From Daphnia pulex (Eukaryota; Arthropoda; Branchiopoda; Diplostraca; Daphniidae): a stretch of DNA of 64,000 nucleotides. Positions 1-13,526 of this stretch are shown in pieces. The notes beneath the pieces are model-generated. The model worked only from the letters and a program-made list of their open reading frames with translations, did no database searches and was not told where the DNA came from. Position numbers and translations under genes: made by a program. The stretch lies in NCBI RefSeq assembly GCF_021134715.1, contig NC_060021.1, positions 2,294,001 through 2,358,000 on the forward strand, read 5' to 3'. Positions within the stretch are counted from its first letter, which is position 1, and every line of letters starts with the position of its first letter.

Positions 1-2298
1 ACAGAAAGGGAGTAAACATGCCAAAGATTCGAGTGTTTGTATGTGTACCTGGTCTAATCTGATGCAATTTGAAAAAGCTTTTTGTAAGATGTGGTAATAA
101 TACATTTCAATTCGGGTTTTTTTGAACGGAAGTACTACATGGAAATTAACGATTAGACGATTGAATTACTTGAAACATTGTCTCCTTTCTCCTGTGTCTT
201 TTTGGCTTTGCATTTACACGCAGTAACAAATAAAAATATGGAAATGGCGTCAGACGATTTACCATTTTCCATCGCGGTTTTTCTTTTTCTTTTTGTTATT
301 TTTATGTATTGGGTTGTTTCCGGTGGAAAGAAAAATAAAAATAAAAACACAAAAGTGAAGAGAGATGCGGAGGGGGGAGAAGAAAAAAGTTTCACACCGC
401 GGTCTGACACTCTAGACGGGTCGTGAAACGCCACTAAAAGAGAATCAAATGAGACTAGAGAAAACAACCGAAAATGTAGAGAAAAAGGACCGCGGCCAAC
501 AGGTAAACTGTCAACGGTCAACCATAAAAATAAAACGAATACGACTAGAGATGTCAATAAATATTTTCTTTATACAGTTTTTAACCCTCTACTCTGTTTC
601 ACGATCGTCCCTTTTAAAATAAAAACCTTTTGAATTTTATTTCGGGGTTGAAAAAATATTTAAAAAACACCCCCAAAAAATGTGGCGTGTCAATGGTCTC
701 CTCACATCGGCATGTGATTATTTCCACAAGCTCCGGGAGATTTTTCTTTTCCCTGGCGTCATCGGAAACTGTTGAAAGACAAAGCGGAGGGTTTTTGACT
801 TTTTTTATTTTCCAAACGAAACTTTTATTTATTTGAAAGCGCTGCCTGTCGTCTTCAAGTTATTCATATGCCCTTACAAGGCACCGCATCTACCTACAGG
901 CTAAAGTCATAGAGCTTTGTGTGTGATTGCCATCATATTTTCTGACATGGATGTTAGACAGGAAGAATCGTAGACGTATGACTTGAGAGATGCGGAAATT
1001 GTTCAACTTGAACGGAATCCCCCCACGAATTTCTCGGGAAAATTCCTCAATCAATTCACTTGGGCTGCTGATTACCGTTGCGCACAAGTTTACAGGCCGA
1101 TGTTATTCGCTTGCCCATCAACTTGTGCGTGAATGCTCGCCCCAAATCTACATCATGCCCGGCCAAGATGACGACGATAGAGATCTTATACTAGGGTGGG
1201 GTTGTGAAGATGAGTTGGGAGTTATTGCAACCGGGAGGCTGGCTGGCCGGCTGCTTTAATGAGAACGGCATCTTCATATCACGCCATGGCCTTTCATGAT
1301 TGCCGTTTCGTGGCAGACTGCTAGCTGCTGGTCAGCTCTATAGTAGGTACCGTATTCGTCGGGTGGTATAAGGCAATCTATTCTCATTAAGTTATACAAG
1401 GCAAAAGTGAAATATACAGGGACCCCCGCCTAATACGTAATCCAATCAGAGCCTATCAGAGCCACTGGCAGCAGCTAAAACAACAGATGCCATACCGCCA
1501 ACATTTTATAAAAGCGTAATATACTCTCCGTGCATATTGGTATATACACCGCCAGCGGGTTTTAAAAAAATATAAGAAAACAGCTGTTATTTCTCATTTT
1601 TTGTGTCGGCCATCAAGTTCCGAGTTCCAGAAGCCGAACCGATGAGCTCGTGACCCTGTAATGCTTAGCCACTCGATCATCATTCATCAGTCGACAAGTC
1701 ATCATCATATCCTTTGATGGAACAGCGAGAATGGAGGAGAGAAATGAAAGAAACGCAGGGAAAAACAGGACGCCACAAAAGCAACAAAACACGCCGCTAA
1801 AATAAACCTCAGTAATAATTTCAGTACAGACAGAGAGGAAAAAAAAGAATCAAAATTCACGAGGGACCCTTTTATTCTCTCCCGAAAGAAAAAGAAAGAA
1901 AAAGTCTATAGTGTGGATGATCCGTACCGTACCACAATGGCACCAAAAGTCCCATTGTGCTGTAGATATTTGTGTCTCATCTCTTTCCTGTTCAAACAAA
2001 AAAAACTAACGACCGATCGATTGCAGCGCAAACAATCAACGTGTGCGCAGTGCATTGTTCATTTGTTCTATTCTCCTTTCCCGGAAAGAAGAACCGAAAA
2101 AAAAGTAACTGCAATCAAAACCGGTAAACCGACAATGACCGACCAGCATCTGTATACAAGGAGTTGCACGCAGTGTGGCGGAAGGTCCCCCTCAAGGTCG
2201 ATAAAATCTCCTTGTTGCACTTTGATTGAATTCAAGTTTGAAATATTTTTGGGAAAAAACAAGCCTGATGGTCCTGATCTTAGTCATAATACGTATTC
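1..2298. other. Non-coding stretch, no gene seen
   Basis: I see no open frame with recognisable domains and no convincing exon. The stretch contains A/T-rich runs, short purine-rich tracts and CTATAG-like motifs. The short open frames present are low in complexity and occur on both strands, as expected by chance. Confidence 0.6.
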
Positions 2299-3650
2299 TG
2301 AGCTATTAAATGTCAACGAAAACGGCAAGAGAAAACAGTTCCAGTCAATAACCGCATATAGTTCAGGAGTAGGCCTAATCGCACTCGGTAACGATTTATA
2401 ATCAACGCCCACTCAATAGTAAAAAAGGAAAGATAGAGTATAGATTTTTCCTACCTTTGAGCCTGGGAAATTCAGCCAGGCATCCATCCACAAGTGATCC
2501 ATCCATCCGCTGAAAAGTTGAATCCAGCAGTCGGGATAGGGAGAAAAGGAGGTCCTCGTGAATACACCCACACTCACATGAAATGTACACGAGGACATTT
2601 TAAAAAAGGGAGAGGAAGGAAGAGATACGTAGCTCGGCCATCGGTTAGATTCTCCAATCAACAGGGGGTGCTGTTTATCTACATGAAAAATAAAAATTTA
2701 GTCACGAAAAATATTTAGACAACAAGTAAAAGTAAGGCAAAGTTGAAAATGAGAAATTAACCAGCAAGTCACAGGAATGAAAGTATTGAAAATTATTTAC
2801 CCAAGCGGTGATGCTGAGATTGTTGCTATGATGACAGGTGCAGCAGAAGCAAAACTGGAATATCTTGTTGTCACGATGGCTGTGGTTCAGGACTCAAATC
2901 TGCACAAAGAAAAAGGTTAGACAGTGCGAACAAACTGCCATGCATTGACAGAAGGCTTTCATTATTGCTGGTTAAATGCAGTAAAAGCTAGTAAGAAACT
3001 ATTCATAACTTTGGAACAGGCTTAACTCTTTCACTTAAGCTCCCACCATAATCATTCTTTTTGTACACTTTATCTTGTTTACCCGCCAAAAAGCATGGAG
3101 TGTGATTTAGGCGATTCTTTTAGACAGCCACGACACCAGAGTTTACACGACGATCAAATTTCTGTAATTTGATTTGTACTGTTATTTTTCGTGCAACCAC
3201 GTAACGTTTCATTTGCTTTGAAATCTTAAACTTTGTCTCTTAGTCTTTATTAGCCAAAACTGAAACCATGCTGAAACCACAGAAACCATAGCACACCAAT
3301 ACACCATGAATGAAACTTTTAACACAATGGAAGCAGACGACACTAATATTCTAATTAGCTTAAGATATCGATAGCAATTAAAAAAATCGACCCTTTTCCC
3401 AATTAAACAAACCAATCAAAAAAGATCAAACCTTTTTTCTCAGTTTAGCTCTCGACATCTTCGACAGCTGAACAGATTGGGATTATTTTAGTATTTAATA
3501 GTTCGTGAACAAGTTACACTGAGCCCCCCTACCATAGTCGAGATAAAAAATACAAATTTGCACGAAACCCGTGCAGAGATAATTACTTTAAGACCGGCCC
3601 AATATAATAAGACCCTTCATACGACTCTCAGGGCTTCCAAGAGGGAATAA
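2299..3650. repeat. Dispersed ~1.3-kb repeat, copy 1
   Basis: This segment is strongly similar, in the same orientation, to 19850-21155. Shared landmarks in order are GAGCTATT(T)AATG at the left edge, CAGTTCCAGTCAATAA, CTCGGTAACGATTTA, GCCTGGGAAATTCAGCC, GATGCTGAGATTGTTGCT, ATGACAGGTGCAGCAGAAGC, TTTACACGACGATCAAATTT and GGCCCAATATAATAAGACC near the right edge. Small indels break every open frame differently in the two copies, so it is probably not coding. I see no terminal repeat, poly-A or protein signature that assigns it to a transposon class. It may be a solo LTR, a non-autonomous element or a segmental duplication. Confidence 0.75.
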
Positions 3651-3983
3651 CCAGTATCCCGGTTGAAATACGACAATATGATATGTTATAGGTACAGCAG
3701 CAGGAGATTTAAAATTTTAATTCTGCCTGTCGAAATGAAATTGTGTAACTATTGACTGTGCTGCCGGATTTGTGTGTACTCGCATCTCTATAGAAGGAAC
3801 TAACGTAAAATAGCAGCATAAGTTGCCGTATACTGTGTAATCAAATCCGTTGGTTCTGCAGCAATACAAAATGAGATGGGCGCCGCCGAGGAGGAGAGAA
3901 CGAGAGGCTCAAGAATTGCGTTTCTAGATGTATATGTAGCATTCTACAATATCCATCTTGTCGTCTAAAGTCTATATACGGGA

Positions 3984-3996
3984 GGGGGGGGGGGGG
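3984..3996 (+). repeat. Poly-G run
   Basis: Thirteen consecutive G residues inside a longer G-rich tract. It could form a quadruplex-like structure only if combined with neighbouring G runs, which are few here. Confidence 0.9.
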
Positions 3997-5149
3997 TCCC
4001 GCAACATACGCGATGCATGTATAAAGCGCGCCGTGCGGTAATATATCTCTCATGGATGGAATATATAAGGCAGAAGCAGCGGAGAAGGAAGATGGTAGAC
4101 ACTATAGGGCGAAAGCTCGTTTCATTATTGCTTTTATTACTGGTTGCGACGGAATATTCGGCAGATGGAGGGGGGCGAATATAGACTCTGATGCGCTTTC
4201 ATGGCAGGTTCCGCATCTTCTTCTACTTCTACTGCCTCGTCGTCCTCACCGGCTTTTGTCATTCATTATTCAGTGGCCACTCAAGTTCCTTTTTTTCTCC
4301 CCTTTTCTCGACGTTCTCAGCGCACCTCCCGGCCGGCCTGCCCGTCCCGGCAACTTGGAGCTTTTTTTCTGTCTCTCATACACAGCGTATACATCCGTAT
4401 TAGATATGTGTAGTCCCCTTGAATGTCTATTGCGTGCTGCACATCGACAAAGGCGCCTTTAATATTGATCAGTTATATTTATCCACCGCTCTCTCTCGCT
4501 CTTTTCTTATTTCCTACTTTCTGCCGCACGCGCGTGTTGCCCGTGATGATGCTCATCCACCTGAATAGCTTCACGTCTTGAGGTATAAACAACAGGCGCA
4601 CTATGCTGCTGCTGGTGAAAAAAGGAAATATACTATAGCGTCTATACCCACCTCTTGCGGGATTTCACTGACGTCCCAACACGTAAAGACCATCGGCTGT
4701 ATAGTATAGAGCTATACTAGTAGTAGTAGTAGACACTCTCACAAATGGGAATTCGTATAGATTCGTATAGCTTCTCTTTCTTTTTTTCCCCCTTTTTTCC
4801 CTGTGTGTTTGTTTATAATAGCTCATAGAGAGAGAGGCTATAGAGGCGGAGACAAGCTCTATTACGAAATGTCGGGCCGACTAATGCAATGCACTTCATG
4901 ATTAGGCAGCAGGGCACACAACAGCAGCAGTTCGTTTTTTCCATTAGATAATCAAGGTAGACGCCAGCCATGCGCCATGACATTCAATGACATTTTACTT
5001 TTTTCGCTTCTATTATGGCAGGATAAACCGGTGAGAATTTGACCCGATTACCCAGTCTATTTCTTATATGAGAGTGACATCTTGGCATTATCAGCTGATG
5101 GCAATCTCATTTCCCTCCACGTCAGTCTCAGTTTTCCAACTTAGAACCG

Positions 5150-5178
5150 ACTGCCAGAAACTGCCAGCAACTGCCAGC
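5150..5178 (+). repeat. Short tandem repeat, CTGCCAG-based
   Basis: Three near-identical tandem copies of a nine- to ten-base unit containing CTGCCAG. No function is visible. Confidence 0.8.
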
Positions 5179-8100
5179 GTCTTCGTTACCTATTCAATTC
5201 AGCTTTCACGATTCTCTCGACTTTTTGATTTGAGAAAGAAAAATAAGAAAAAAATGATTGTCTAGGAGAGTCAAAAAAGATGGTCCATGCTCGCTCAGCA
5301 CTCTAAAAACTAAAGCCATGAAAAGCTATAGTCATTAGCTATGCTAAAAGAGCTGGCCCGGCTGTATATAATATAGTCGAGACTCGTTAGCGATCGCTGC
5401 TGGGCCATCAATATGCTGTTATTGCGCAATCTATAAGCCGTACCTGATGTGTGTGTGTTTCTTTGTGATGTTGCGCCGGGGCAGCAGCAGCACGCTTGTC
5501 TCTATAGTTATATGCTAAATCTTTTAACAGACACAATGTTACATGGGTTTTTAGGCCGTTCAGCGGGCATCACAGACGTCCTGTAATAATCTGCAGCCGC
5601 TTGGGTCTCTATAGTCTAGTCATAAAAATTGCCTTTTCTCGTTTCTCTCTAGTCTCGAGTCTCTGTGCTGTGGCTTCGGCGGCGTGTTCATTGAAGAGTG
5701 GCCGGAATATCAGATCGTCATTGTGTATTTCCTCGTCTTGTTAAAATAAGAAAAACCGCACACACAGGGAAAAGCGGCCCTTTTGCTACATTAGGGCTTC
5801 AGTAAACTTACGGTCCCATACTTTGGACGGACCCAGTATATGTAGGCACAGGGGTAATCTGTTAAATCAGTATGCATTTCAAATAGCTGAGAAAACATGT
5901 GACTTATTGTGAGAGGGTATTAGACGACTCGGATTAAATCTACTGAACTGGCAACAAACACAATAATAATAACCCAGACAGCCCCGCTATACAAAACAGG
6001 AAATGCAATCGGTTGGGAGAGGCAATTGAATTCGTCGATATTACATCCAGCAGCAACAGCACAGTCGAGAAAAAAAAAGTGCGACTGTTGGATGATTCCC
6101 GCGTGCACTTTTGATTTCATTTCGTGATAGTATATCACCCGTCCCGTTTCTTTCCCTTTTGATTTCTCCCACGCGACGACGACGACCGTGACGCCATGGC
6201 TACAGATGGCTGTACTATGTACAATCATCTCAGCATCAGAATCCGCTGCCGTAGACGAAACGATGTTATTCCCTGTTGATTTGAACAAAAGAAGCCCAAG
6301 AAAACTCCCGCAGTCGGTCGAAAAAAAACAGCGTCGACTCTTTTTTTTTTTATTTTATTTTATTTCTCATTTACCGAAATGTTTCTTTCATTCTTTTCGT
6401 TGCGCCTTTCCCAGCACATTCTCAAACTTGCAATAAAGCCACAACGTGTTGTGTGCTGTAGTTTTTATGATTTCTTATTCCTATCGTCGGCTCTGAGATG
6501 CTGAATGATGCAGCCGAGCGTTTTAACATAAACACACCGTTTCTATGGGGCCATTGGGGCCTGCTGCTGCGGAGAGATCTTCCACCTTTTTTTTCCAATC
6601 GAACATTTTCCTCCATCGTGCTGGCACAAAAGAGCCATCCAACTATTTAAATAGGTTAACATTTTGGGGGCGCAGACAACAGCACAAATAACCACAACAA
6701 CAACAGCCCCAAAAAAGATATGAATATAATAACAACAGCACTGGTCGTAAATTTCTTCTCTCGTGCACGTATGAGGCGGAAAAAGGGCTCGGCCGGAACA
6801 ACATATCGCTAAACTGTTTGCATATCAAAAGGGGATGTTGACTAAACCGTCGTCGTATAATAAACATGAAAAACACGAAATGTTGGACGGCAATTTCTTT
6901 TTCGATACATGAGTCTTTCTTCGCAACTATCGACTTTTTTTTTATTTTTGGGTGGGAGAATATTTTGAATTTTATTTCTCCATTTTTCTGAAGAGAAACA
7001 TGTTCCCCCCTCGGTTTGTATTATTATACAAACCCCGGCCCAAAGATTTTTCTGCAGCACACGCGTAAAACAGGTGAAATACGTTAAGCGTCTCTGAGTA
7101 AATATGCCCATAAATGAACGTTTACAATGACGGCGGCGGCGGCGGGAATGACGCAATAATAACCGCCGCAGCAGTCGGGAGTTTTTACCGAATGAAGTGT
7201 ATGCACTCAATTTTGTCGAAGAAAGAAGGGGGGAAAAAAAGGTCCCATCAATGGTAATGGCGTCAGCACAATCATCGCCAGAGATGAGGAGGAGCTGACT
7301 CGATCATAGTCGAAAAAGAATATTATTTACGATCGAATAAAAATAATTTTGCCGCTCGTTTTGTGGCGAGCGGTAAATTGCGCTTGACAAGAGACTAAGA
7401 GAGAAGCGGAAATGCGCCGTGTTATCAGTTACGTAATAACCCAATCTGGACAGGCGAGTCTAAATGTGTTGATCAATCATTTCGATTTCAAATCAAAACG
7501 TCAAACGCTGTCCCATCATCATTTCATCGTGTCTATCGATAAATAACAGTGTACAGAGTGTGTGTGTATAACGACGTGTGTAGTTTCATTGATTAGTCTC
7601 TCACAGAAATAAAAAAAATCCCGCCGCACACTCTGTCGGAGGTCCGTAACTTTTTCCCCAACAGCAGCCACCGGCCGGCGGGGTCTGGAAATCAGATCGT
7701 GATATATTGGAGTTCTCTCTCGGTCGCATATTTATCCATACATTTCCATATCCTCTTTTTATCTAGTTCTTCTTATTTTTCCTTCTTTTTGGACTCAAGC
7801 GCGTTCCTCCATATGTATAAAGCAAGAGCCTCAATATTGATCTTTTACCCCCCTGCACATCCTTTTTTATTTTATTTTATTTTTCGTCAGCTCATTCTCT
7901 CTATCTTGGAATATAAATATATCAAGTCTTTTTTATTTTTTGTGTATGCGCCAGAGCTCCGCAATTCTTCTTTCTTTCTTTCTACTTTTTCTTTTGTTTT
8001 CTTCTTCTTCTTCTGTTGGATATAGACTTCCTCCTTGCTGCCTTGCCGCTTCGTGTTCCGCCGAGGAAACTTGACATTCTCCGAGCCCATAATTGTACGA

Positions 8101-11100
8101 GTGGATGTTGGTCGTTTCGGCAGACAGTCACGTTCTCACCAATCAGACGAAGAGAAAAAGAAGGAAAGAAAAAAAGTTTGTTTCTCCCGCGCCCTTAAGG
8201 AATAAAGAGCCATGCAAGTATATAGAAGAAGAGAGAGAGAGTTCCCGGTAGATAGAATATAGACGAAATCGGTCGTCGGAATAATTTGGAGCGTTTTCTA
8301 TAACAGCGGAGCAGCAGCTAGCTGCTAGCAACTACTTGCAATATACGAGACATGAGTGGCTTTTCCAAATAACTTTTCCCGGTTCAAAGAGACAAACTGG
8401 GAATAATTTGCTAGCGCTCCTCCTTTATATCATTTCTAAAAACCCTTCAACTATATAGTATAGACGTGGTGGGGGGCCTTGCAAAGAATTATGATTGAAG
8501 GAGATGCGGGGAACTATACTGATTGTATTAACGAACTCACCAAACTACTAAATATAATGCGCGTCAAATATCTCAGCCGCAATATAACCGCCATCATCGC
8601 AGCGAAAGAATCAGCAAACGATCATTATTTGTTGATCATTCACGGCCAACGGTTTTTCATATCTTTTTTTCTTTTCAAATAAACTCTGGTTGGAGATTAT
8701 TTTTTCGTTTTCGATCGATTGGGATGTGGTGGTGGATCTGCACAGCCCCGCCCTTCTTGTAAATGTTTGTATTTAGGCAGCAGCAGCTGCCGATTGTTTT
8801 TGGCTGTTGCTTGGTACTATACGTCGCTTCAGCTCACAGGGGAATTTCCCGTCAATAATTCAGTTCCGTCAATCACGTCATCTTTTTTCCACCCCAACCA
8901 TTGAATATTGCAATCTCATTCAATTGATTCGAAAAATAAACTATAGGAAAAGAAAAGCTGCGTCGTCTTTAATTGGCGATGTAATGTTTTCAACAAAAAT
9001 AAGAAATAAAATTAAAAAAAGTCAAACTAGTTGAAATGATGTCGAGAGTCAAAGCGAATGGCTGACAAACAGACTGACGTTGTTTATGCACTAAGCTCGT
9101 GTTGATTCTACGCTTCTCTTTTTTAAAACACGCACCGCACATTTACGCACGCACTCTCTTCCATTCTCTCTCTCTGAACTGAGACTCTCGTCGTGTCTAC
9201 TTGTTGATTCAAAACAGCTCGGCTTTTTCCCCCGATTAGATCTTGATGTGGCTGCAACACAATGCTGTTCAATATCTATCCTCTGCTTTTCTTTTTTTAA
9301 AAATAGAAAAATATCCAACTCTCATTTTCTACATGTAATAATGACACAAAAAGGCTTTGGCATTTAACTTGTCAATTAGCAACGCATCGGAATCGACTTT
9401 ACAACTATATGCAGAAATAGTTGGTAAGGATCTAAAAGGATGTAAAATAGGAGAGCTGCTGTAGCTGTCATTCATTCTTTTGCCATAGATAACTAACCAG
9501 ATTCGTTTTCCCAAACTGGATGAATGTCAATTTGTCAATGAGTCCCTATTTTCTCCCCCCTATTTTACATTTCGGTTTCCAATTTCATGTGCTGGAAGAT
9601 TGCAGAGTGCACAGAGCATTTAAGCCAGAAACAAGAGAGAGAAGGTGGGGTCATATAAGAGGAAGAAAAAGGCCCATGTAGAATAAATGTCAGCTCTATA
9701 CCGTAAGTCAAGCCAAGAGGGTTCTAACCTCTCCATCTCTCTCTTAAAAAGAGCTCGGCTGCTATGAGAGAGGTCCTGATGGTTTGGACAGCAACGCCAG
9801 ACACGCCAACAAGAAGAGCCGGGCCCTCGACACTCTCAACCCAAAACCATCTCCTTCGGCCGCAGTTCTGCTCAACTCGTTTTCTTCTTTCTCGGTAAAG
9901 GGACGACCCAACAATTTATGACACACAATCAAGTTGCAACAAGCGCAGCAGCAGCAGAAGCTAACTATTTTTTGGGTCCCCTTCGCTTTTGTTGAGGCTG
10001 TTGGTGGAAAAACCGGGAGAGATGCGCTCGTCGGCGCACAAGTTGAACGGCGGCAGCGGCGGCTTCATTTGCCCGCGGATCCAGCAGCAGCAACAATGGC
10101 CGTGGATATAAAAACCCATGGCGCAGCTGTTGCGAGGCCTTTTTTGCAGCCACAGAGAATATTGCACCGCATCTCTTCTATACGTACGTATGGAGGGGGG
10201 AGGAAAAAGCAAATGCCAATGTCATTTTTCGACGGTAAATAACGCAGCTGTTTTTGAACGGCCCCCCTTCCTATTTTCATCTCTTCTTCCCATTTGGATT
10301 TCCTTGCTTTAACTCTTGAAATTCTGACGTCAACGACATTTTTCATCATTATAATGGGCTTTTGGCACATTCGAGTTGATTGAATAGTGATTTATTCCTC
10401 CACTTTTCCATCACGTCGGCGTTAAGTTATTTGCTTCGTCGCCCGCGCATCATAGAGAGAAATATGGAAGAAGTATACGACAACAGGAAATGAAAAATGA
10501 TGTTACAGTAGTATATAGTAATTCCATATTCACGCTGACCGCAGAAAAATTTTATAAAAGAAGAATTGAGGATGTTTTGGGTGCTTCAGGCGGGCGGCGA
10601 AATGTTGCGACTCTCCAAGGATTCATTTTGTTTTCCCCTATAGCTTCGTCTAAAATCGACAACGCCTTTATCTGCTGCCTATATACACCTTTCAATCAAT
10701 TGCCCAATACGGGAGGAGGAGGCCACACGGAACATTTTCGTGGGAGAAAATATCTAAAGCGTACGAGAGAGAGAGTTCACCGCATCACAAGGTTTATATA
10801 GATTGGCGCCAGCAACCGCTTCTTTTTTTTATTTTCTGAATAAAGTTGCGTGAATGATGAGAAAAGCCGATCTTATAATACACACGCGCGGTGCGCCAGC
10901 TCTAGCGCATTAACAAACCGGTGGCCCTTGGGTTATTTTCCTGTTGAAGCTTCTTGTTTTGGTTATTCGCTTCCGAAATGGTGGGCGTGTGATTTGTCCT
11001 GATGGAAAGACTCAGATAATACGACCGCGTCATCAACAGGTCCATAGAGTCTTCACCCGGTTTAAAGGCGTTGACGCATAGATTTTTATAGAGAAATTCC

Positions 11101-12522
11101 CATAGAGCCGGACGATGGCGAGCGTCTCCTTGCGCGATATCGCGAAGACATGCAGTTGGGCGGGGTCGCCTTATTGCGTTATAGGAACATCTCAGAAGTT
11201 GACGTGGAACTGCTGAAAGACACTCAATCGAAAAGAATAGGGACGTATTTAAAAAAGAAACCCCAATCTAAAAAAAAAGGAATTCCTATTTTTTTAAATG
11301 AAGGTGACTATAGTTCTTATTTATGTTCTTGTCAAAAGCGTCGGGAATTATAGAGAGAGTAAACACGGGGGCGAAAAGGAGAAAGTGAACGCGTTCATCA
11401 TTTGTCTTGCGACTTGTTAATTATATAACAGCCAGAGGCCGTGTGTGTGTGTCTCCTCGACGCTCTTTTCCAGTTCATTATATCGATGCGACACAAAAGA
11501 CCAGTAGCATAAATCTCGTCGAAAATGCATTTCTATTTCCTGTCCAATTTTTCTGGGGTTAAAATGTACATACTGTACACTTTCAAGTTATTTTCTTTGA
11601 CTCGTCAACAGGGCGAAAGATGGATCGGTGTGGAGGTAAAAACGTCGTCGATTTGCTATAGAATACGACCGGGGCTTATTGAAAAGAAAGTTGGAGAGAG
11701 CAGACAACACAACTTCCAGCAACGACGGCCAGAGCACTTGGAAGGACCTTTGATTTCTCAAGTCTATGGCCGAGTCAATATCGTTGGGTTGTTTGTTTCT
11801 CCGTAATGTTTTTCTTCTTCTTCTTCTTTTTCTTTTCTTCTCCGACGACGACCGTTTTCGTTTTGATGAACTCGTGAAAAAGTCAACAAGACAAAACCAG
11901 ATCGGATTGCACCAACCCTTGTGTATAGACTCTTCTTCTTTTGCCCGCCCGGCTTCAACTGTGGCATCACTTTTTAGTTTTCCGGTGGCTCAGATGCTGT
12001 GGACACGGGGGGAGAGTGAGCATAGCACGGACCGGCCTATAGCTCATCATTTGGCTCGGGCGCTCGGGCGCGTCCGGCTTTTACCAAATATTGGAGAGGG
12101 GAAAAAGGAAAGAAAAGAGTCAACAGAAGAGGCGAGCGACAGCTCCATTCGCCCCTTTTCCTATATGCCAAGTCGACGCAGCAGAAAATGGAAGCAGAAA
12201 TCCTCTGTGTATAGTTCACGTCACACACAGAGGAAAAGAAAACAAAAAAAGAAAGAAGAAGAGATTGAAAAAGAGACTCCAGCACACACCCAGCACAGAG
12301 TCCAGCTCACTGTGTCATCAATGACCAAGCAAAAAGGGAAAATGAGAAAACCCTCCAGCAGCAGCCGCAGCAGCCCTGGCCACACAGCTCGTTTCACAAG
12401 AACACAGCACCTGGTAGTTCCATTTTTCCCCCTTCAGTCGAACCCACAGTCGAACCAGGCCTTTATTTTTCCCCCTTGATCTCTTATTCCCCTCCATATC
12501 CCTCTGCGCAATTCTCTCCGTT

Positions 12523-12542
12523 TGTGTGTGTGTGTGTGTGTG
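12523..12542 (+). repeat. (TG)n microsatellite
   Basis: Ten uninterrupted TG dinucleotides. Confidence 0.95.
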
Positions 12543-13498
12543 TACATAATAGCCGACAGCATCTCTTTCAATAGGCCTAGACATATAATAATCAACCGCG
12601 CTGTTGTACACAAGGTTTTCTATTGTCTGCTATATTATTGCCATCATCGAACTGATCTCTGCCCAGCAGAGTACAACTGCGCGATGCCTATCGCTATACA
12701 CGTCCAATAATAAATATAATAACCCCTCGACCTTGTTTTATGGAATCTCCCATCAACCCCCACAGCGAAAGTCGGGCGTTCCAAATTTCTTACTGTAAAA
12801 TCTATGGCCAGAAAATAAGAGAAAGAGATGTAAAGCTTATTCTCTCCACGGTTATGATTTCGACCCTCTTCAACTTTTTTCTGTTGGGTCTATGAAGTAT
12901 ACCCTCCCTTCGTTATATTATAGACGAGACCCTTTGAGGCGCTGGCATGAAACAATTTGTATATGGCAGGCGGCTAGAAAAAGAATTGTAAAAAAAGAAC
13001 CTTAAATATAACACAGATGCAGTATAACTTCAAGGGGTGTTATTATATTATATGATATGTACGGTAGCCGGAATCACGACAAGATTCGGCAGCTAATCTC
13101 GTCAAAACATCACACAGGGAAATTCGGTGTTTTATCGCGAGAGAGAAATAGATCGCCGAGGAATAAAATGTTTCAAATCGGACCCTTGAGGGTGAACGAG
13201 GGGAAGAACAATATATCCGCAATATATACATTTCATATAATATAAGAAACAAGCCGCCGAATCGCAAAAGAAGATATAGACAAGTCAAGCATCCTATACT
13301 GCTGGAAGTCGTAGATATATAAGGCAAACTCGGTAAGCTCCGACATCCTCTGAATTTCATTGAAAATGCATTGATGTTTTTGTGGCTCAAGAGTCACTCT
13401 GCCACACCAAATCAAACAGAGATTGGCTTTATGACAAATTTAATCGCTTATTGGTTGTTCCGACTGCTGCTTTTGGGATGACGACATCCATCTCATCT

Positions 13499-13526
13499 GG
13501 GGGGATATTGGGGGATATTGGGGGAT
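13499..13526 (+). repeat. Tandem repeat GGGGATATTG
   Basis: Almost three head-to-tail copies of the ten-base unit GGGGATATTG. Confidence 0.9.

Larger units (their letters stand above)
3651..12520. other. Long non-coding stretch, simple-sequence rich
   Basis: No supportable gene. It holds a 13-base G run (3984-3996), TAGTAGTAG near 4720, CAG-rich patches near 9940, and many CTATAG and TATATA tracts. The 237-codon frame at 11766-12479 is low-complexity (Phe/Leu start, then Arg/Lys/Ser) and has no domain, so I do not call it a gene. The texture is that of long intronic or intergenic arthropod DNA. Confidence 0.55.

Noticed and set aside
11766..12479. 237-codon plus-strand open frame
   Set aside because: Low-complexity sequence (Phe/Leu, then Arg/Lys/Ser-rich) with no domain and overlapping frames on the other strand.
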